8,379 bases of DNA. Source: Candidatus Wolfebacteria bacterium (GTDB lineage Bacteria; Patescibacteriota; Minisyncoccia; UBA6257; UBA9933). This document shows positions 1 through 5,097 of the stretch, piece by piece. Numbering within the stretch: position 1 is the stretch's first letter; each line of letters opens with the position of its first letter. The stretch is taken from positions 1-8,379 of the forward strand of contig JAPLZW010000050.1 in NCBI GenBank assembly GCA_026394835.1, in the 5' to 3' direction. Below the pieces are notes generated by a model that was given only the letters and a program-made list of their open reading frames with translations, did no database searches and had not been told where the DNA came from. The translations under genes were made by a program, and so were the position numbers.

Positions 1-909
1 TATGCGGTTCGCGTTTTCTCCGGTTATCTGGTTTTCAAGAGCCGCGGGAATCAGAGCATCGCAAGGCAATTCCAAAAGTTCGGCGTTTGTAATACTGCGG
101 GTTTCCGGGAAGCCTTCAAGTTTGTTATTTTTGGCTTTGTATTCGGATAAAGCCTGAATATTCAAGCCGTTCTCGTCCACGATTCCGCTTTTTGAATCGG
201 AAGTGGCGATTATTTTGTGCCCGTGCTTTGAAAGAATTTCCGCGGCATTGGCTCCGACATTTCCGAATCCTTGGATTATAATGGTAGAATTTTTCGGCAA
301 ACTGTATTTTCCGCGAAAATAATCAAAAGCGTAAAACCCGCCCATGCCGGTGGCCGCGCCGCGGCCCTCGGAACCGCCACTACTTACGGGTTTTCCCGTA
401 AAAGTCGCCTCTGTTTTATCTCCGGTGATTTTTTCGAATTCGTCAACCATCCATGCCATTATTTCGGGAGTGGTATTTACATCAGGAGCGGGTACGTCTT
501 TTTGCGGTCCCAGAACCTCCGCCAAGCCGCGCACCCATCCTCGGGAGAGTTCTTCAAGTTCGCGTTTTGAAAGTTTTTTCGGGTCAACTGTGACGCCGCC
601 TTTGCCTCCGCCCATAGGAATATCCGCCACGGCGCATTTCAACATCATCCAAAAAGCCAAGGCTTTAACCTCGTTAATTTCGGTGTCTTTATGGAAACGG
701 ATGCCGCCCTTATACGGGCCTCTCGCGTTATTGTATTGGACGCGGTAACCTTCAAAAATTCCCAGCCGATTATCGTCCATCATAACAGGAATGGAGATCT
801 TAACTTCGCGGTCGGGGACGGATAGGCGTTTTAAAAAGTCGCCAGGAAATGATTTTATTTCCGCGGCTCTTTCTAACTGCTTTAAGGCGTTTTCAAAAGC
901 ATTTGTCAT
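1..909 (-). CDS. gdhA: Glutamate dehydrogenase (Glu/Leu/Phe/Val dehydrogenase family), 3' end beyond window
   Basis: The reverse strand from the ATG at 909 is open for 303 codons to the window edge, so the C-terminal quarter is missing (the family is usually about 410-450 residues). It catalyses reversible oxidative deamination of glutamate to 2-oxoglutarate with NAD(P), in the cytoplasm. Visible family blocks in order: GPYKGGIRF (K67), MLKCAV (K91), PMGGGKGGV with the catalytic lysine at 103, PAPDVNT with the catalytic aspartate at 143, TGKPVSSGGSEGRGAATG at 171-188, and the Rossmann loop QGFGNVG at 213-219. The dehydrogenase family is certain; glutamate rather than leucine or phenylalanine as substrate is inferred from the GGGKGG and TGKP blocks. 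No Shine-Dalgarno lies before the ATG; instead a promoter sits so close that the mRNA would be leaderless. Transcribed divergently from the tRNA-Gln gene. Confidence 0.93.
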   Translation of the reverse strand, partial: MTNAFENALKQLERAAEIKSFPGDFLKRLSVPDREVKISIPVMMDDNRLGIFEGYRVQYNNARGPYKGGIRFHKDTEINEVKALAFWMMLKCAVADIPMGGGKGGVTVDPKKLSKRELEELSRGWVRGLAEVLGPQKDVPAPDVNTTPEIMAWMVDEFEKITGDKTEATFTGKPVSSGGSEGRGAATGMGGFYAFDYFRGKYSLPKNSTIIIQGFGNVGANAAEILSKHGHKIIATSDSKSGIVDENGLNIQALSEYKAKNNKLEGFPETRSITNAELLELPCDALIPAALENQITGENANRI

Positions 910-945
910 TCGGAAAATTATAATATTAGGTGGGGAATTTTACAA
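910..945 (-). promoter_or_regulatory. Promoter of gdhA, predicted leaderless start
   Basis: On the minus strand a perfect -10 TATAAT (917-922) is preceded, after exactly 17 bases, by TTGTAA (940-945; 4 of 6 to TTGACA). Counting 6-7 bases from the -10 box puts the first transcribed base at about 909-910, on the A of the start codon. There is no purine-rich ribosome binding site between, which fits a leaderless mRNA. Confidence 0.65.
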
Positions 946-955
946 TTTGGGGGCT

Positions 956-974
956 CTTTATGTAATACGTAAAG
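956..974. promoter_or_regulatory. Near-perfect 19-bp palindrome upstream of gdhA promoter
   Basis: CTTTATGTAATACGTAAAG is an odd-centred palindrome: arms CTTTA/TAAAG and GTA/TAC match, and only one pair (961/969) does not. It lies about 46-64 bases upstream of the predicted gdhA start, a place typical for an activator site, and also about 30 bases before the presumed tRNA promoter. No regulator gene that would bind it is visible. It could be chance in AT-rich DNA. Confidence 0.35.
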
Positions 975-1005
975 AAAAGACAAAATGGGTGCGAGAGGGG
1001 AGAGG

Positions 1006-1034
1006 TTTACAAATTGATAGAAGTATTGCAATAT
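1006..1034 (+). promoter_or_regulatory. Possible promoter of the tRNA-Gln gene
   Basis: TTTACA (1006-1011; 5 of 6 to TTGACA) is followed after 17 bases by CAATAT (1029-1034; only 3 of 6 to TATAAT). The start would be at about 1041, six bases before the mature tRNA. The -10 box is weak, so this is tentative. Confidence 0.35.
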
Positions 1035-1046
1035 AGGAGGTACTAA

Positions 1047-1117
1047 TGCCGGGTCTGCTAATGGTAGGCAACATGACTCTGAATCATGGAATCGGGGTTC
1101 GATTCCCTGCCCGGCAG
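1047..1117 (+). tRNA. tRNA-Gln (anticodon CUG)
   Basis: A complete 71-base cloverleaf folds by eye: acceptor stem TGCCGGG/CCCGGCA (7 perfect pairs), U8, D arm TGCT-AATGGTA-GGCA, anticodon stem CATGA/TCATG around the loop CTCTGAA (anticodon CTG, U33 present), a 4-base variable loop GAAT, and T arm CGGGG-TTCGATT-CCCTG with one G-T pair. The weak U1-A72 pair and G73 discriminator are known identity elements of bacterial glutamine tRNAs and are both present. The CCA end is not encoded (CAT follows). The 3' end is copied again downstream, see the repeats at 1278 and 1336. Confidence 0.95.
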
Positions 1118-1120
1118 CAT

Positions 1121-1164
1121 AAGCCCAAAATACCTCACTCTTGTGATAGGGTGTTTTGGCTTTT
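1121..1164 (+). terminator. Rho-independent terminator of tRNA-Gln
   Basis: AAGCC (1121-1125) and AAAATACC (1127-1134) pair with GGTGTTTTGGCTT (1150-1162), with one bulged C at 1126 and one T-G pair; an inner stem TCAC/GTGA (1135-1138, 1143-1146) closes a TCTT loop. The descending arm runs into TTTT. Position 4 bases after the tRNA fits termination of its transcript. Confidence 0.75.
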
Positions 1165-1188
1165 ATAATGTTGGGGAGGGGAAGAGAA

Positions 1189-1277
1189 CGCCGGAGGGGT
1201 CGGGAACCTGGCTTGGTTCCTGTGGCGGAAATACTAAAACCGAGGGGTTTTAGAAAATTTCGCGGATGCGTAATTTT
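1189..1277. other. Chain of three hairpins between two copies of the tRNA-Gln 3' end
   Basis: Three stems follow each other: CGCC/GGCG (1189-1192, 1224-1227) enclosing GGAACC/GGTTCC (1203-1208, 1215-1220); CTAAAACC/GGTTTTAG (1234-1241, 1246-1253) with loop GAGG; and AAAATT-t-CGC/GCG-t-AATTTT (1254-1277) with loop GGAT and one T-T mismatch. No open frame with a ribosome binding site fits. It could be a structured RNA, a small hairpin-type mobile sequence, or the remnant of an integrated element. Strand of expression, if any, is unknown. Confidence 0.5.
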
Positions 1278-1299
1278 GTTCGATTCCCTGCCCGGCAGC
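1278..1299 (+). repeat. Exact 22-bp copy of the tRNA-Gln 3' end (att-like)
   Basis: These 22 bases equal 1097-1118, that is the T loop, 3' T stem, 3' acceptor strand and G73 plus one base of tRNA-Gln, at an offset of 181. Nothing of the 5' part of a tRNA precedes it. Many integrases of the tyrosine recombinase family recombine at tRNA 3' ends and leave exactly this pair of direct repeats. No integrase gene lies between the copies, so this would be a scar or a nested att site rather than an intact element. Confidence 0.7.
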
Positions 1300-1335
1300 T
1301 TTGTTCGGGAGTTTATAAAATAAAGGACTTATAGG

Positions 1336-1375
1336 CGATTCCCTGCCTACCGGCAGGCAAGCCTGTCCCGCAGCC
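1336..1375 (+). repeat. Degenerate third copy of tRNA-Gln 3' end, interrupted by a GC-rich palindrome
   Basis: CGATTCCCTG (1336-1345) equals the tRNA at 1100-1109. After 21 foreign bases (1346-1366) the sequence resumes as CCCGCAGC (1367-1374), which is the tRNA's CCCGGCAGC with one G lost. The foreign part, with its left flank, contains the near palindrome TGCCTACCGGCAGGCA (1344-1359; one mismatched pair) and a second GGC/GCC arm, of the kind found dispersed between genes in many CPR genomes (recollection of the family, not searched). It looks like a small palindromic repeat inserted into an older att copy. Confidence 0.5.
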
Positions 1376-1378
1376 AGT

Positions 1379-1393
1379 TTGAGCAGCGCTCAA
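1379..1393. repeat. Small perfect hairpin
   Basis: TTGAGC (1379-1384) and GCTCAA (1388-1393) form a perfect six-pair stem with a three-base loop. Function unknown; it is part of the hairpin-rich stretch behind the tRNA. Confidence 0.4.
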
Positions 1394-1396
1394 GAC

Positions 1397-1417
1397 GCGT
1401 TAATACAACGCTTTTTT
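1397..1417 (+). terminator. Terminator-like hairpin, plus strand
   Basis: GCGTT (1397-1401) and AACGC (1407-1411) with a five-base loop are followed at once by six T (1412-1417). It would end plus-strand transcripts coming from the tRNA side before they meet the convergent permease operon. Directly after it, AAGTCT/AGACTT (1418-1423, 1428-1433) forms another perfect six-pair stem, without a T run on either strand's 3' side. Confidence 0.5.
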
Positions 1418-1432
1418 AAGTCTGTATAGACT

Positions 1433-1457
1433 TGATGGGTCTTGGATTCGAACCGAG
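1433..1457 (-). pseudogene. T-arm and acceptor-like tRNA fragment
   Basis: Read on the minus strand, CTCGG-TTCGAAT-CCAAG (1457-1441) resembles a tRNA T arm with a canonical loop and four of five stem pairs, followed by ACCCATC and A (1440-1433) in the place of acceptor strand and discriminator. The 5' part of a tRNA is absent: the permease coding sequence begins at once at 1458. It may be a tRNA remnant brought or left by recombination, or chance. Confidence 0.3.
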
Positions 1458-2417
1458 CTAGAGAATAGCGTTAAAAAGATATCCCGTGAATATGATGCCA
1501 ATCCCGACTATGGCCGCGAATATGACTATTAGTTTTACTTTCATAACTTTTTTTAAAATCATAAATTCCGGCAGGGATAAACCCGTAACTGCCATCATAA
1601 ACGCGAGCGTGGTCCCTATGGATACGCCTTTTTCGGTGAGCGCGGAAACAAGCGGGATGACGCCTGCGGCATTCGAATAAAGGGGGATGCCCACTAATAC
1701 CGCAAGTGGCACGGCGTACCAGCAATTTGATCCCGCATATTGCGCGAGGAAATCCATCGGCACATAACCATGGATCCACGCACCCACGCCGATGCCGATA
1801 ATGATATAGAGCCATACTTTTTTCACGATATCCCACGTATAATCGCGTGCATATTGTATACGCGCTTTCCATGTCATATTCGGCAGTCCTAATGGATTTT
1901 TGATTGAATTTTCGAATACAAATGATTCCACGAGATGCTCCGGTTTCATCCTGCCGATGACTATGCCGGAAAGGATGGCGATGATAAGGCCGCTCGTGAT
2001 ATAGATCGTGGCGATCTTCCAGCCGAAAAGCCCCAAGAGCATCACGAGGGCAACCTCGTTGATCATTGGAGAAGCGACGAGAAATGAGAATGTGACGCCG
2101 AGCGGCACGCCCGCCTGGACGAACCCGAGAAATAGCGGAATGGCAGAGCAAGTGCAGAACGGAGTCAGGATTCCTAGAAATGAAGAAAGAATGTTTCCTG
2201 TGAATTCCCGCTTATGTGAAAGCATCTTTCGGACTTTCTCGGCGGGCAGGAACGAACGGATGATTGAAACAACAAAAACAATGACCGCGAGCAGTATGAA
2301 TATTTTTATCGTGTCAAAGACGAAGAAATCCAAAGCCGCCCCCAGTTTTGTTCCGGGAACGATGTTTAAAACTACGTACGTGAGCCAGTCGGCGAAAATT
2401 TGGATGGGATAGAACAT
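1458..2417 (-). CDS. DUF318/ArsP-type permease (PF03773 family)
   Basis: A 319-residue integral membrane protein with about nine hydrophobic segments (roughly 4-20, 33-53, 74-100, 105-131, 134-156, 200-218, 234-258, 268-288, 294-316). The family signature TPFCTCSAIPLF (85-96, cysteines 88 and 90), then VPLGVTFSFLVASPMINEV (104-122), and the second conserved block GIPLYSNAAGVIPL (243-256) are all present. Members such as ArsP export trivalent organoarsenicals through paired cysteines; others in the family have unknown substrates. Here the substrate is inferred only from the neighbours, a thiol-metal repressor and a CxxC protein. The ATG follows the stop of the thioredoxin-like gene without a gap (TAAATG), so translation is probably coupled. 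It is the last gene of the three-gene operon. Confidence 0.88.
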   Translation of the reverse strand: MFYPIQIFADWLTYVVLNIVPGTKLGAALDFFVFDTIKIFILLAVIVFVVSIIRSFLPAEKVRKMLSHKREFTGNILSSFLGILTPFCTCSAIPLFLGFVQAGVPLGVTFSFLVASPMINEVALVMLLGLFGWKIATIYITSGLIIAILSGIVIGRMKPEHLVESFVFENSIKNPLGLPNMTWKARIQYARDYTWDIVKKVWLYIIIGIGVGAWIHGYVPMDFLAQYAGSNCWYAVPLAVLVGIPLYSNAAGVIPLVSALTEKGVSIGTTLAFMMAVTGLSLPEFMILKKVMKVKLIVIFAAIVGIGIIFTGYLFNAIL

Positions 2418-2660
2418 TTATGCAACCGCTTTGGCGATTATTTCTTTTATTTCTCCAACATCCGGCACGCGCCCTACAAGGACCGGCTTGCCGTTTACGG
2501 CAAGCACCGGGCTTTGCATCAGACCCATGGAGACGATTTTTTGGATGTCGGTTATATATTCCACTTCCGCTTGAATTTTTAATTCTTCCACCGCGCTTTT
2601 CGTTCTCTCAAGCAATTTCTTGCAGGTCGGGCACCCCGAACCCAATACTTGTATTTGCAT
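2418..2660 (-). CDS. Small thioredoxin-like (thioredoxin_3 / redox-active disulfide protein 2 type)
   Basis: An 80-residue protein with the redox motif GCPTCKKL, cysteines at 10 and 13, at the end of the first strand, and the cis-proline region MQSPVLAVNGKPV (48-60) of the thioredoxin fold. Length and motif fit the short TM0996-like family often encoded next to DUF318 permeases and ArsR regulators. A likely role is to reduce or hand over the thiol-bound substrate, or to keep the permease's CxC pair reduced; this is inference from context. The stop codon touches the permease ATG, and its own ATG lies one base after the repressor's stop. No Shine-Dalgarno is visible, in keeping with translational coupling. 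Confidence 0.88.
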   Translation of the reverse strand: MQIQVLGSGCPTCKKLLERTKSAVEELKIQAEVEYITDIQKIVSMGLMQSPVLAVNGKPVLVGRVPDVGEIKEIIAKAVA

Positions 2661-2661
2661 A

Positions 2662-2988
2662 TTATGAATTTAGTGTTTGTATTGCTTCGACCAATTTCCG
2701 GCCTTTGTCCGTCAGCGAATAGTCGACAAACGCGCCGCTTTTTTCGTTCTGAACCAGGCCGGCCTTAGTCAGGCCCGAAAGATGGTGCGAGATGAGCGTC
2801 TGGGATAGCTTCGTGTGGGTCATAAGGTCGCAAACGCAGTGGGAGGCGCGGGCGAGAAGCAAAAGGAGCCTCATCCTGCTGGGCAGTGAAGCAATCCTGA
2901 GTTGCCTGGCGGCAACTTGCGAAAATTCAATGTCTTTTAATTTTGGAGCGGTCTTGCATCGGCATCGCTTGTATTCATATGAACGCAT
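2662..2988 (-). CDS. ArsR/SmtB-family metal(loid)-sensing repressor with CadC-like cysteines
   Basis: Winged-helix repressor of 108 residues when started at the ATG at 2988. Two cysteine pairs are visible: CRC (C9, C11) near the N terminus and HCVCDL (C51, C53) in helix 3. This is the layout of CadC, where an N-terminal pair and the CVC pair build a four-thiolate site for Cd/Pb/Bi; ArsR proper uses CVC plus one more cysteine for As(III)/Sb(III). The recognition helix TKLSQTLISHHLSGLTKAGLV (59-79) is typical. An alternative ATG six bases upstream (2994) adds Met-Asn, but the predicted transcription start falls exactly on the A at 2988, so the second ATG is preferred as a leaderless start. An operator overlaps this start, which indicates self-repression. 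First gene of the operon with the thioredoxin-like protein and the permease. Confidence 0.9.
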   Translation of the reverse strand: MRSYEYKRCRCKTAPKLKDIEFSQVAARQLRIASLPSRMRLLLLLARASHCVCDLMTHTKLSQTLISHHLSGLTKAGLVQNEKSGAFVDYSLTDKGRKLVEAIQTLNS

Positions 2989-3023
2989 ATTCATATATTA
3001 TGCCAGCCGGCACATTTCGTCAA
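2977..3023 (-). promoter_or_regulatory. Promoter and SmtB/ArsR-type operator of the repressor operon
   Basis: On the minus strand TTGACG (3018-3023; 5 of 6) is followed after 17 bases by TAATAT (2995-3000; 4 of 6). The seventh base after the -10 box is position 2988, the A of an ATG. A perfect inverted repeat ATATGAA-N6-TTCATAT (2977-2996) covers the end of the -10 box, the start point and the first codons; its core TGAACGCATATTCA closely matches the known SmtB-type TGAAC-N-TTCA operator. Bound repressor would block both polymerase and start site. Confidence 0.75.
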
Positions 3024-3046
3024 CCCTTCCGGGACTCGAACAGAAG

Positions 3047-3055
3047 TGATATAAT
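3047..3055 (+). promoter_or_regulatory. Extended -10 promoter ahead of the ABC transporter
   Basis: TGATATAAT (3047-3055) is a perfect extended -10 element (TGnTATAAT); no good -35 box lies upstream, which such promoters can do without. The start would be near 3062, giving a leader of about 90 bases. A second possible -10, TATTAT at 3105-3110, would start at about 3117 but also lacks a -35. Confidence 0.5.
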
Positions 3056-3121
3056 AAAAAGTGAGATTTTATCATCACCCTATCTTTCCGCCTGTTAATT
3101 TTTGTATTATATTAAATACAT

Positions 3122-3151
3122 AGGTAATCAAGCCTCGATTACCTTATTTTT
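3122..3151 (+). terminator. Attenuator-like hairpin immediately before the ABC transporter start codon
   Basis: AGGTAATC (3122-3129) and GATTACCT (3137-3144) make a perfect eight-pair stem with a seven-base loop, followed by TATTTTT and then the ATG at 3152. In RNA it has the form of an intrinsic terminator. In DNA it is an operator-like palindrome. There is no Shine-Dalgarno between it and the ATG. Confidence 0.5.
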
Positions 3152-4933
3152 ATGGAAAATATTTCCCAAAACAGAAAAGCGACTCTTAACGAGATTTTAA
3201 AGGCATTTTGGCTCGGAATAAAACCGCAGAAGTGGGCTTTTTATACCTGCATTATCGCTTTCTCCGCCGTCAGCGTGTTTCAGCTTATAATACCTCTTTT
3301 CTACAAGAAGTTTTTTGACGCGCTCGCTTTAGGAGGCGACAGGGCCGCGGTCGTTCCGCAGCTTATCCATTTTATATTGATAGTGCTTGTTTTAAATGCT
3401 TTCTCGTGGCTTTCTTTCCGGATCGGGCTGTTCACGCTTGATAACTTTGAGGCGAATACGATGGCGCGTTTGCGGCGGATTTCTTATAACTATCTTTTGG
3501 GCCATTCTTACGGATTTTTCCTGAATAACTTTTCCGGAGCTTTGGTTCAGCGTATCGGCCGGTTCAGCCGGGCGTTTGAAAAATTATTTGACACAATTGT
3601 GTTCAACATTATTACTCTCGCGATTAATATGGCGGGAGTCATTATCGTTGTCTGGTTTCAGTCGCGGTTTATCGCCATCGCAATGCTCTCTTGGGCCGTT
3701 ATCACAATGACCGGTAACTATATATTTTCCCGCTGGAAATTAAAATACGATTTGCGTTCCGCCGCCTCCGATTCGGCAACAACCGCTTTTCTCGCGGATA
3801 CTATTGCGAACCAGGCGACTATTTCTTCTTTCACCGGCACGGGCTATGAATCGGTTTCCTTTAAGGATGTTTCCCAAAAACAGGCAAACGCCACCCGGCT
3901 CGCCTGGGACCTCTCGGCGGTTTTGGACGCAGTCCAGGCGGCGTTTGTGGTTGTTATTGAATTTGTGGTTTTTTATTACGGCATAAAATTCTGGGAACAG
4001 GGGGTAATCACAATCGGCACGTTTGTTTTAATCCAAGCTTATTTGATAGGCCTCATTAACAGGCTTTGGAACTTCAGCCGCGTGGTGCGGAATATCTATG
4101 AAGGTTTGGCTGATTCGGAAGAGATGGTGGGAATTTTGAATACCGCCCACGAAGTACAAGATATCCCGGGAGCAAAACCGCTTAAAATCAAGGAAAACGA
4201 GATTGTATTCAAAAATGTTTCATTTTCTTTCGCAAATCAAAGACCCGTGCTTACCGATATTAACCTCCGGATTCACGGCGGAGAGAAAATCGCGGTCATT
4301 GGCCCTTCCGGCGCCGGGAAATCCACTCTTGTCCGTCTTATAATGCGGCTTTATAATTTGAAGCAAGGGAAAATTTCGATTGATAATCAGGATATCCAGA
4401 ATGTGACACAGGAAAGTTTGCGCGAAGCGGTCAGTATTGTCCCGCAAGACCCGATGCTATTCCATCGGACACTGCTTGAGAATATCCGTTACGGCAGGCG
4501 TGGCGCGACGGACGAAGAAGTATTCGTCGCGGCAAAGCTCGCGCACTGCGATGAATTCATTGATAATCTGCCGCTCAAATACGATACATTCGTGGGGGAG
4601 CGGGGAATCAAACTTTCCGGCGGAGAACGCCAGCGAGTGGCTATTGCCCGCGCTATTTTGAAGAATGCGCCTGTCTTGATTCTTGACGAAGCGACCTCAA
4701 GCTTGGATTCTCATTCGGAATCCCTTATCCAAGACGCGCTCAATAAACTGATGGAAGGCAAGACGACGATTGTGATAGCCCATCGCCTTTCCACCATACG
4801 CAAAATGAACCGCATTGTCGTCATCCAAAACGGCGCGATTGTTGAAGAAGGCACGCATGATGAGCTTATTAAGAAAGATGAAAGCCTTTATAAGTACTTA
4901 TGGACTCTGCAGGCCGGAGGATTCCTGGCTTAA
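3152..4933 (+). CDS. ABC exporter half-transporter (fused membrane and ATPase domains, MsbA/ABCB type)
   Basis: 593 residues with the usual exporter layout. Six membrane segments (about 28-50, 68-90, 146-168, 172-192, 259-281, 284-304) are followed by a complete ATPase domain: Walker A GPSGAGKST at 384-392, Q-loop glutamine 432, signature LSGGERQRVAIARA at 488-501, Walker B VLILDE ending at glutamate 513, D-loop SSLD, and H-loop histidine 544. All catalytic residues are intact, so it should hydrolyse ATP as a homodimer or as half of a heterodimer in the cytoplasmic membrane. Substrate cannot be told from sequence; lipid, peptide and drug exporters share this form. No partner half-transporter or adaptor is adjacent. 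It starts divergently from the metal-sensor operon with 157-163 bases between, and its leader has its own hairpin, so its control is probably separate. Confidence 0.93.
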   Translation: MENISQNRKATLNEILKAFWLGIKPQKWAFYTCIIAFSAVSVFQLIIPLFYKKFFDALALGGDRAAVVPQLIHFILIVLVLNAFSWLSFRIGLFTLDNFEANTMARLRRISYNYLLGHSYGFFLNNFSGALVQRIGRFSRAFEKLFDTIVFNIITLAINMAGVIIVVWFQSRFIAIAMLSWAVITMTGNYIFSRWKLKYDLRSAASDSATTAFLADTIANQATISSFTGTGYESVSFKDVSQKQANATRLAWDLSAVLDAVQAAFVVVIEFVVFYYGIKFWEQGVITIGTFVLIQAYLIGLINRLWNFSRVVRNIYEGLADSEEMVGILNTAHEVQDIPGAKPLKIKENEIVFKNVSFSFANQRPVLTDINLRIHGGEKIAVIGPSGAGKSTLVRLIMRLYNLKQGKISIDNQDIQNVTQESLREAVSIVPQDPMLFHRTLLENIRYGRRGATDEEVFVAAKLAHCDEFIDNLPLKYDTFVGERGIKLSGGERQRVAIARAILKNAPVLILDEATSSLDSHSESLIQDALNKLMEGKTTIVIAHRLSTIRKMNRIVVIQNGAIVEEGTHDELIKKDESLYKYLWTLQAGGFLA

Positions 4934-4961
4934 CCGGGTTTTTGTCAGGATTTAAATCCGG
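4934..4961. terminator. Weak hairpin after the ABC transporter gene
   Basis: CCGGGTTT (4934-4941) pairs with AAATCCGG (4954-4961) with one G-T pair; the stem begins directly after the stop codon. Only ACATTTTC follows, so the T run is poor. GGATTTAAATCC (4948-4959) within it is a perfect 12-bp palindrome. Confidence 0.35.
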
Positions 4962-4985
4962 GACATTTTCATATAGTTGAACAGG

Positions 4986-5015
4986 TTGATTTAGCGCATT
5001 CTATTGGTGTAAACT
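4986..5015 (+). promoter_or_regulatory. Tentative promoter for the mliC region
   Basis: TTGATT (4986-4991; 4 of 6) and TAAACT (5010-5015; 4 of 6) stand 18 bases apart. Start at about 5022. Neither box is strong and another combination (TTGAAC 4977-4982 with TCTATT 5000-5005) scores about the same. Confidence 0.25.
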
Positions 5016-5037
5016 TTAAGCATATGGAATTGTTGAT

Positions 5038-5097
5038 ATGAAAGATTTAAGCGTCGTCCTCTCAAAATTAACGCCAGCTGTGTACTTAAGGAGGTAA
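5038..5097 (+). CDS. Possible 19-codon leader minicistron ending in the Shine-Dalgarno of mliC
   Basis: ATG at 5038 opens 19 codons, MKDLSVVLSKLTPAVYLRR, and stops with TAA at 5095-5097. The last sense codons AGG AGG together with the stop form the purine-rich AAGGAGGTAA, the only clear ribosome binding site before the mliC ATG at 5111. That site is 16 bases from the ATG, longer than the normal 5-9. A ribosome finishing the minicistron would cover the site and could reinitiate at 5111. No homology is recognised, and no strong ribosome binding site precedes 5038, so it may be chance. Confidence 0.25.
   Translation: MKDLSVVLSKLTPAVYLRR

Noticed and set aside
271..748. Plus-strand open frames of 99 and 134 codons
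   Set aside because: They lie antisense inside the glutamate dehydrogenase gene, which has the family motifs in its own frame.
791..1036. Plus-strand 81-codon frame across the gdhA start and promoter
   Set aside because: No ribosome binding site, no recognisable product, and it overlaps gdhA and its clear promoter.
1471..2151. Minus-strand 226-codon frame within the permease gene
   Set aside because: Arginine/histidine-rich out-of-frame reading of the permease; the membrane protein frame has the DUF318 motifs.
3026..3043. Possible tRNA remnant with T-loop-like GTTCGAGTCCCGG on the minus strand
   Set aside because: The stem bases around the loop do not pair as a T arm and no other tRNA part is near, so it is mentioned only as a flank of the operon and not called as a tRNA feature.
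2400..3049. Several plus-strand frames opposite the thioredoxin-like and ArsR genes
   Set aside because: Shadows of the three-gene operon, without ribosome binding sites or recognisable domains.
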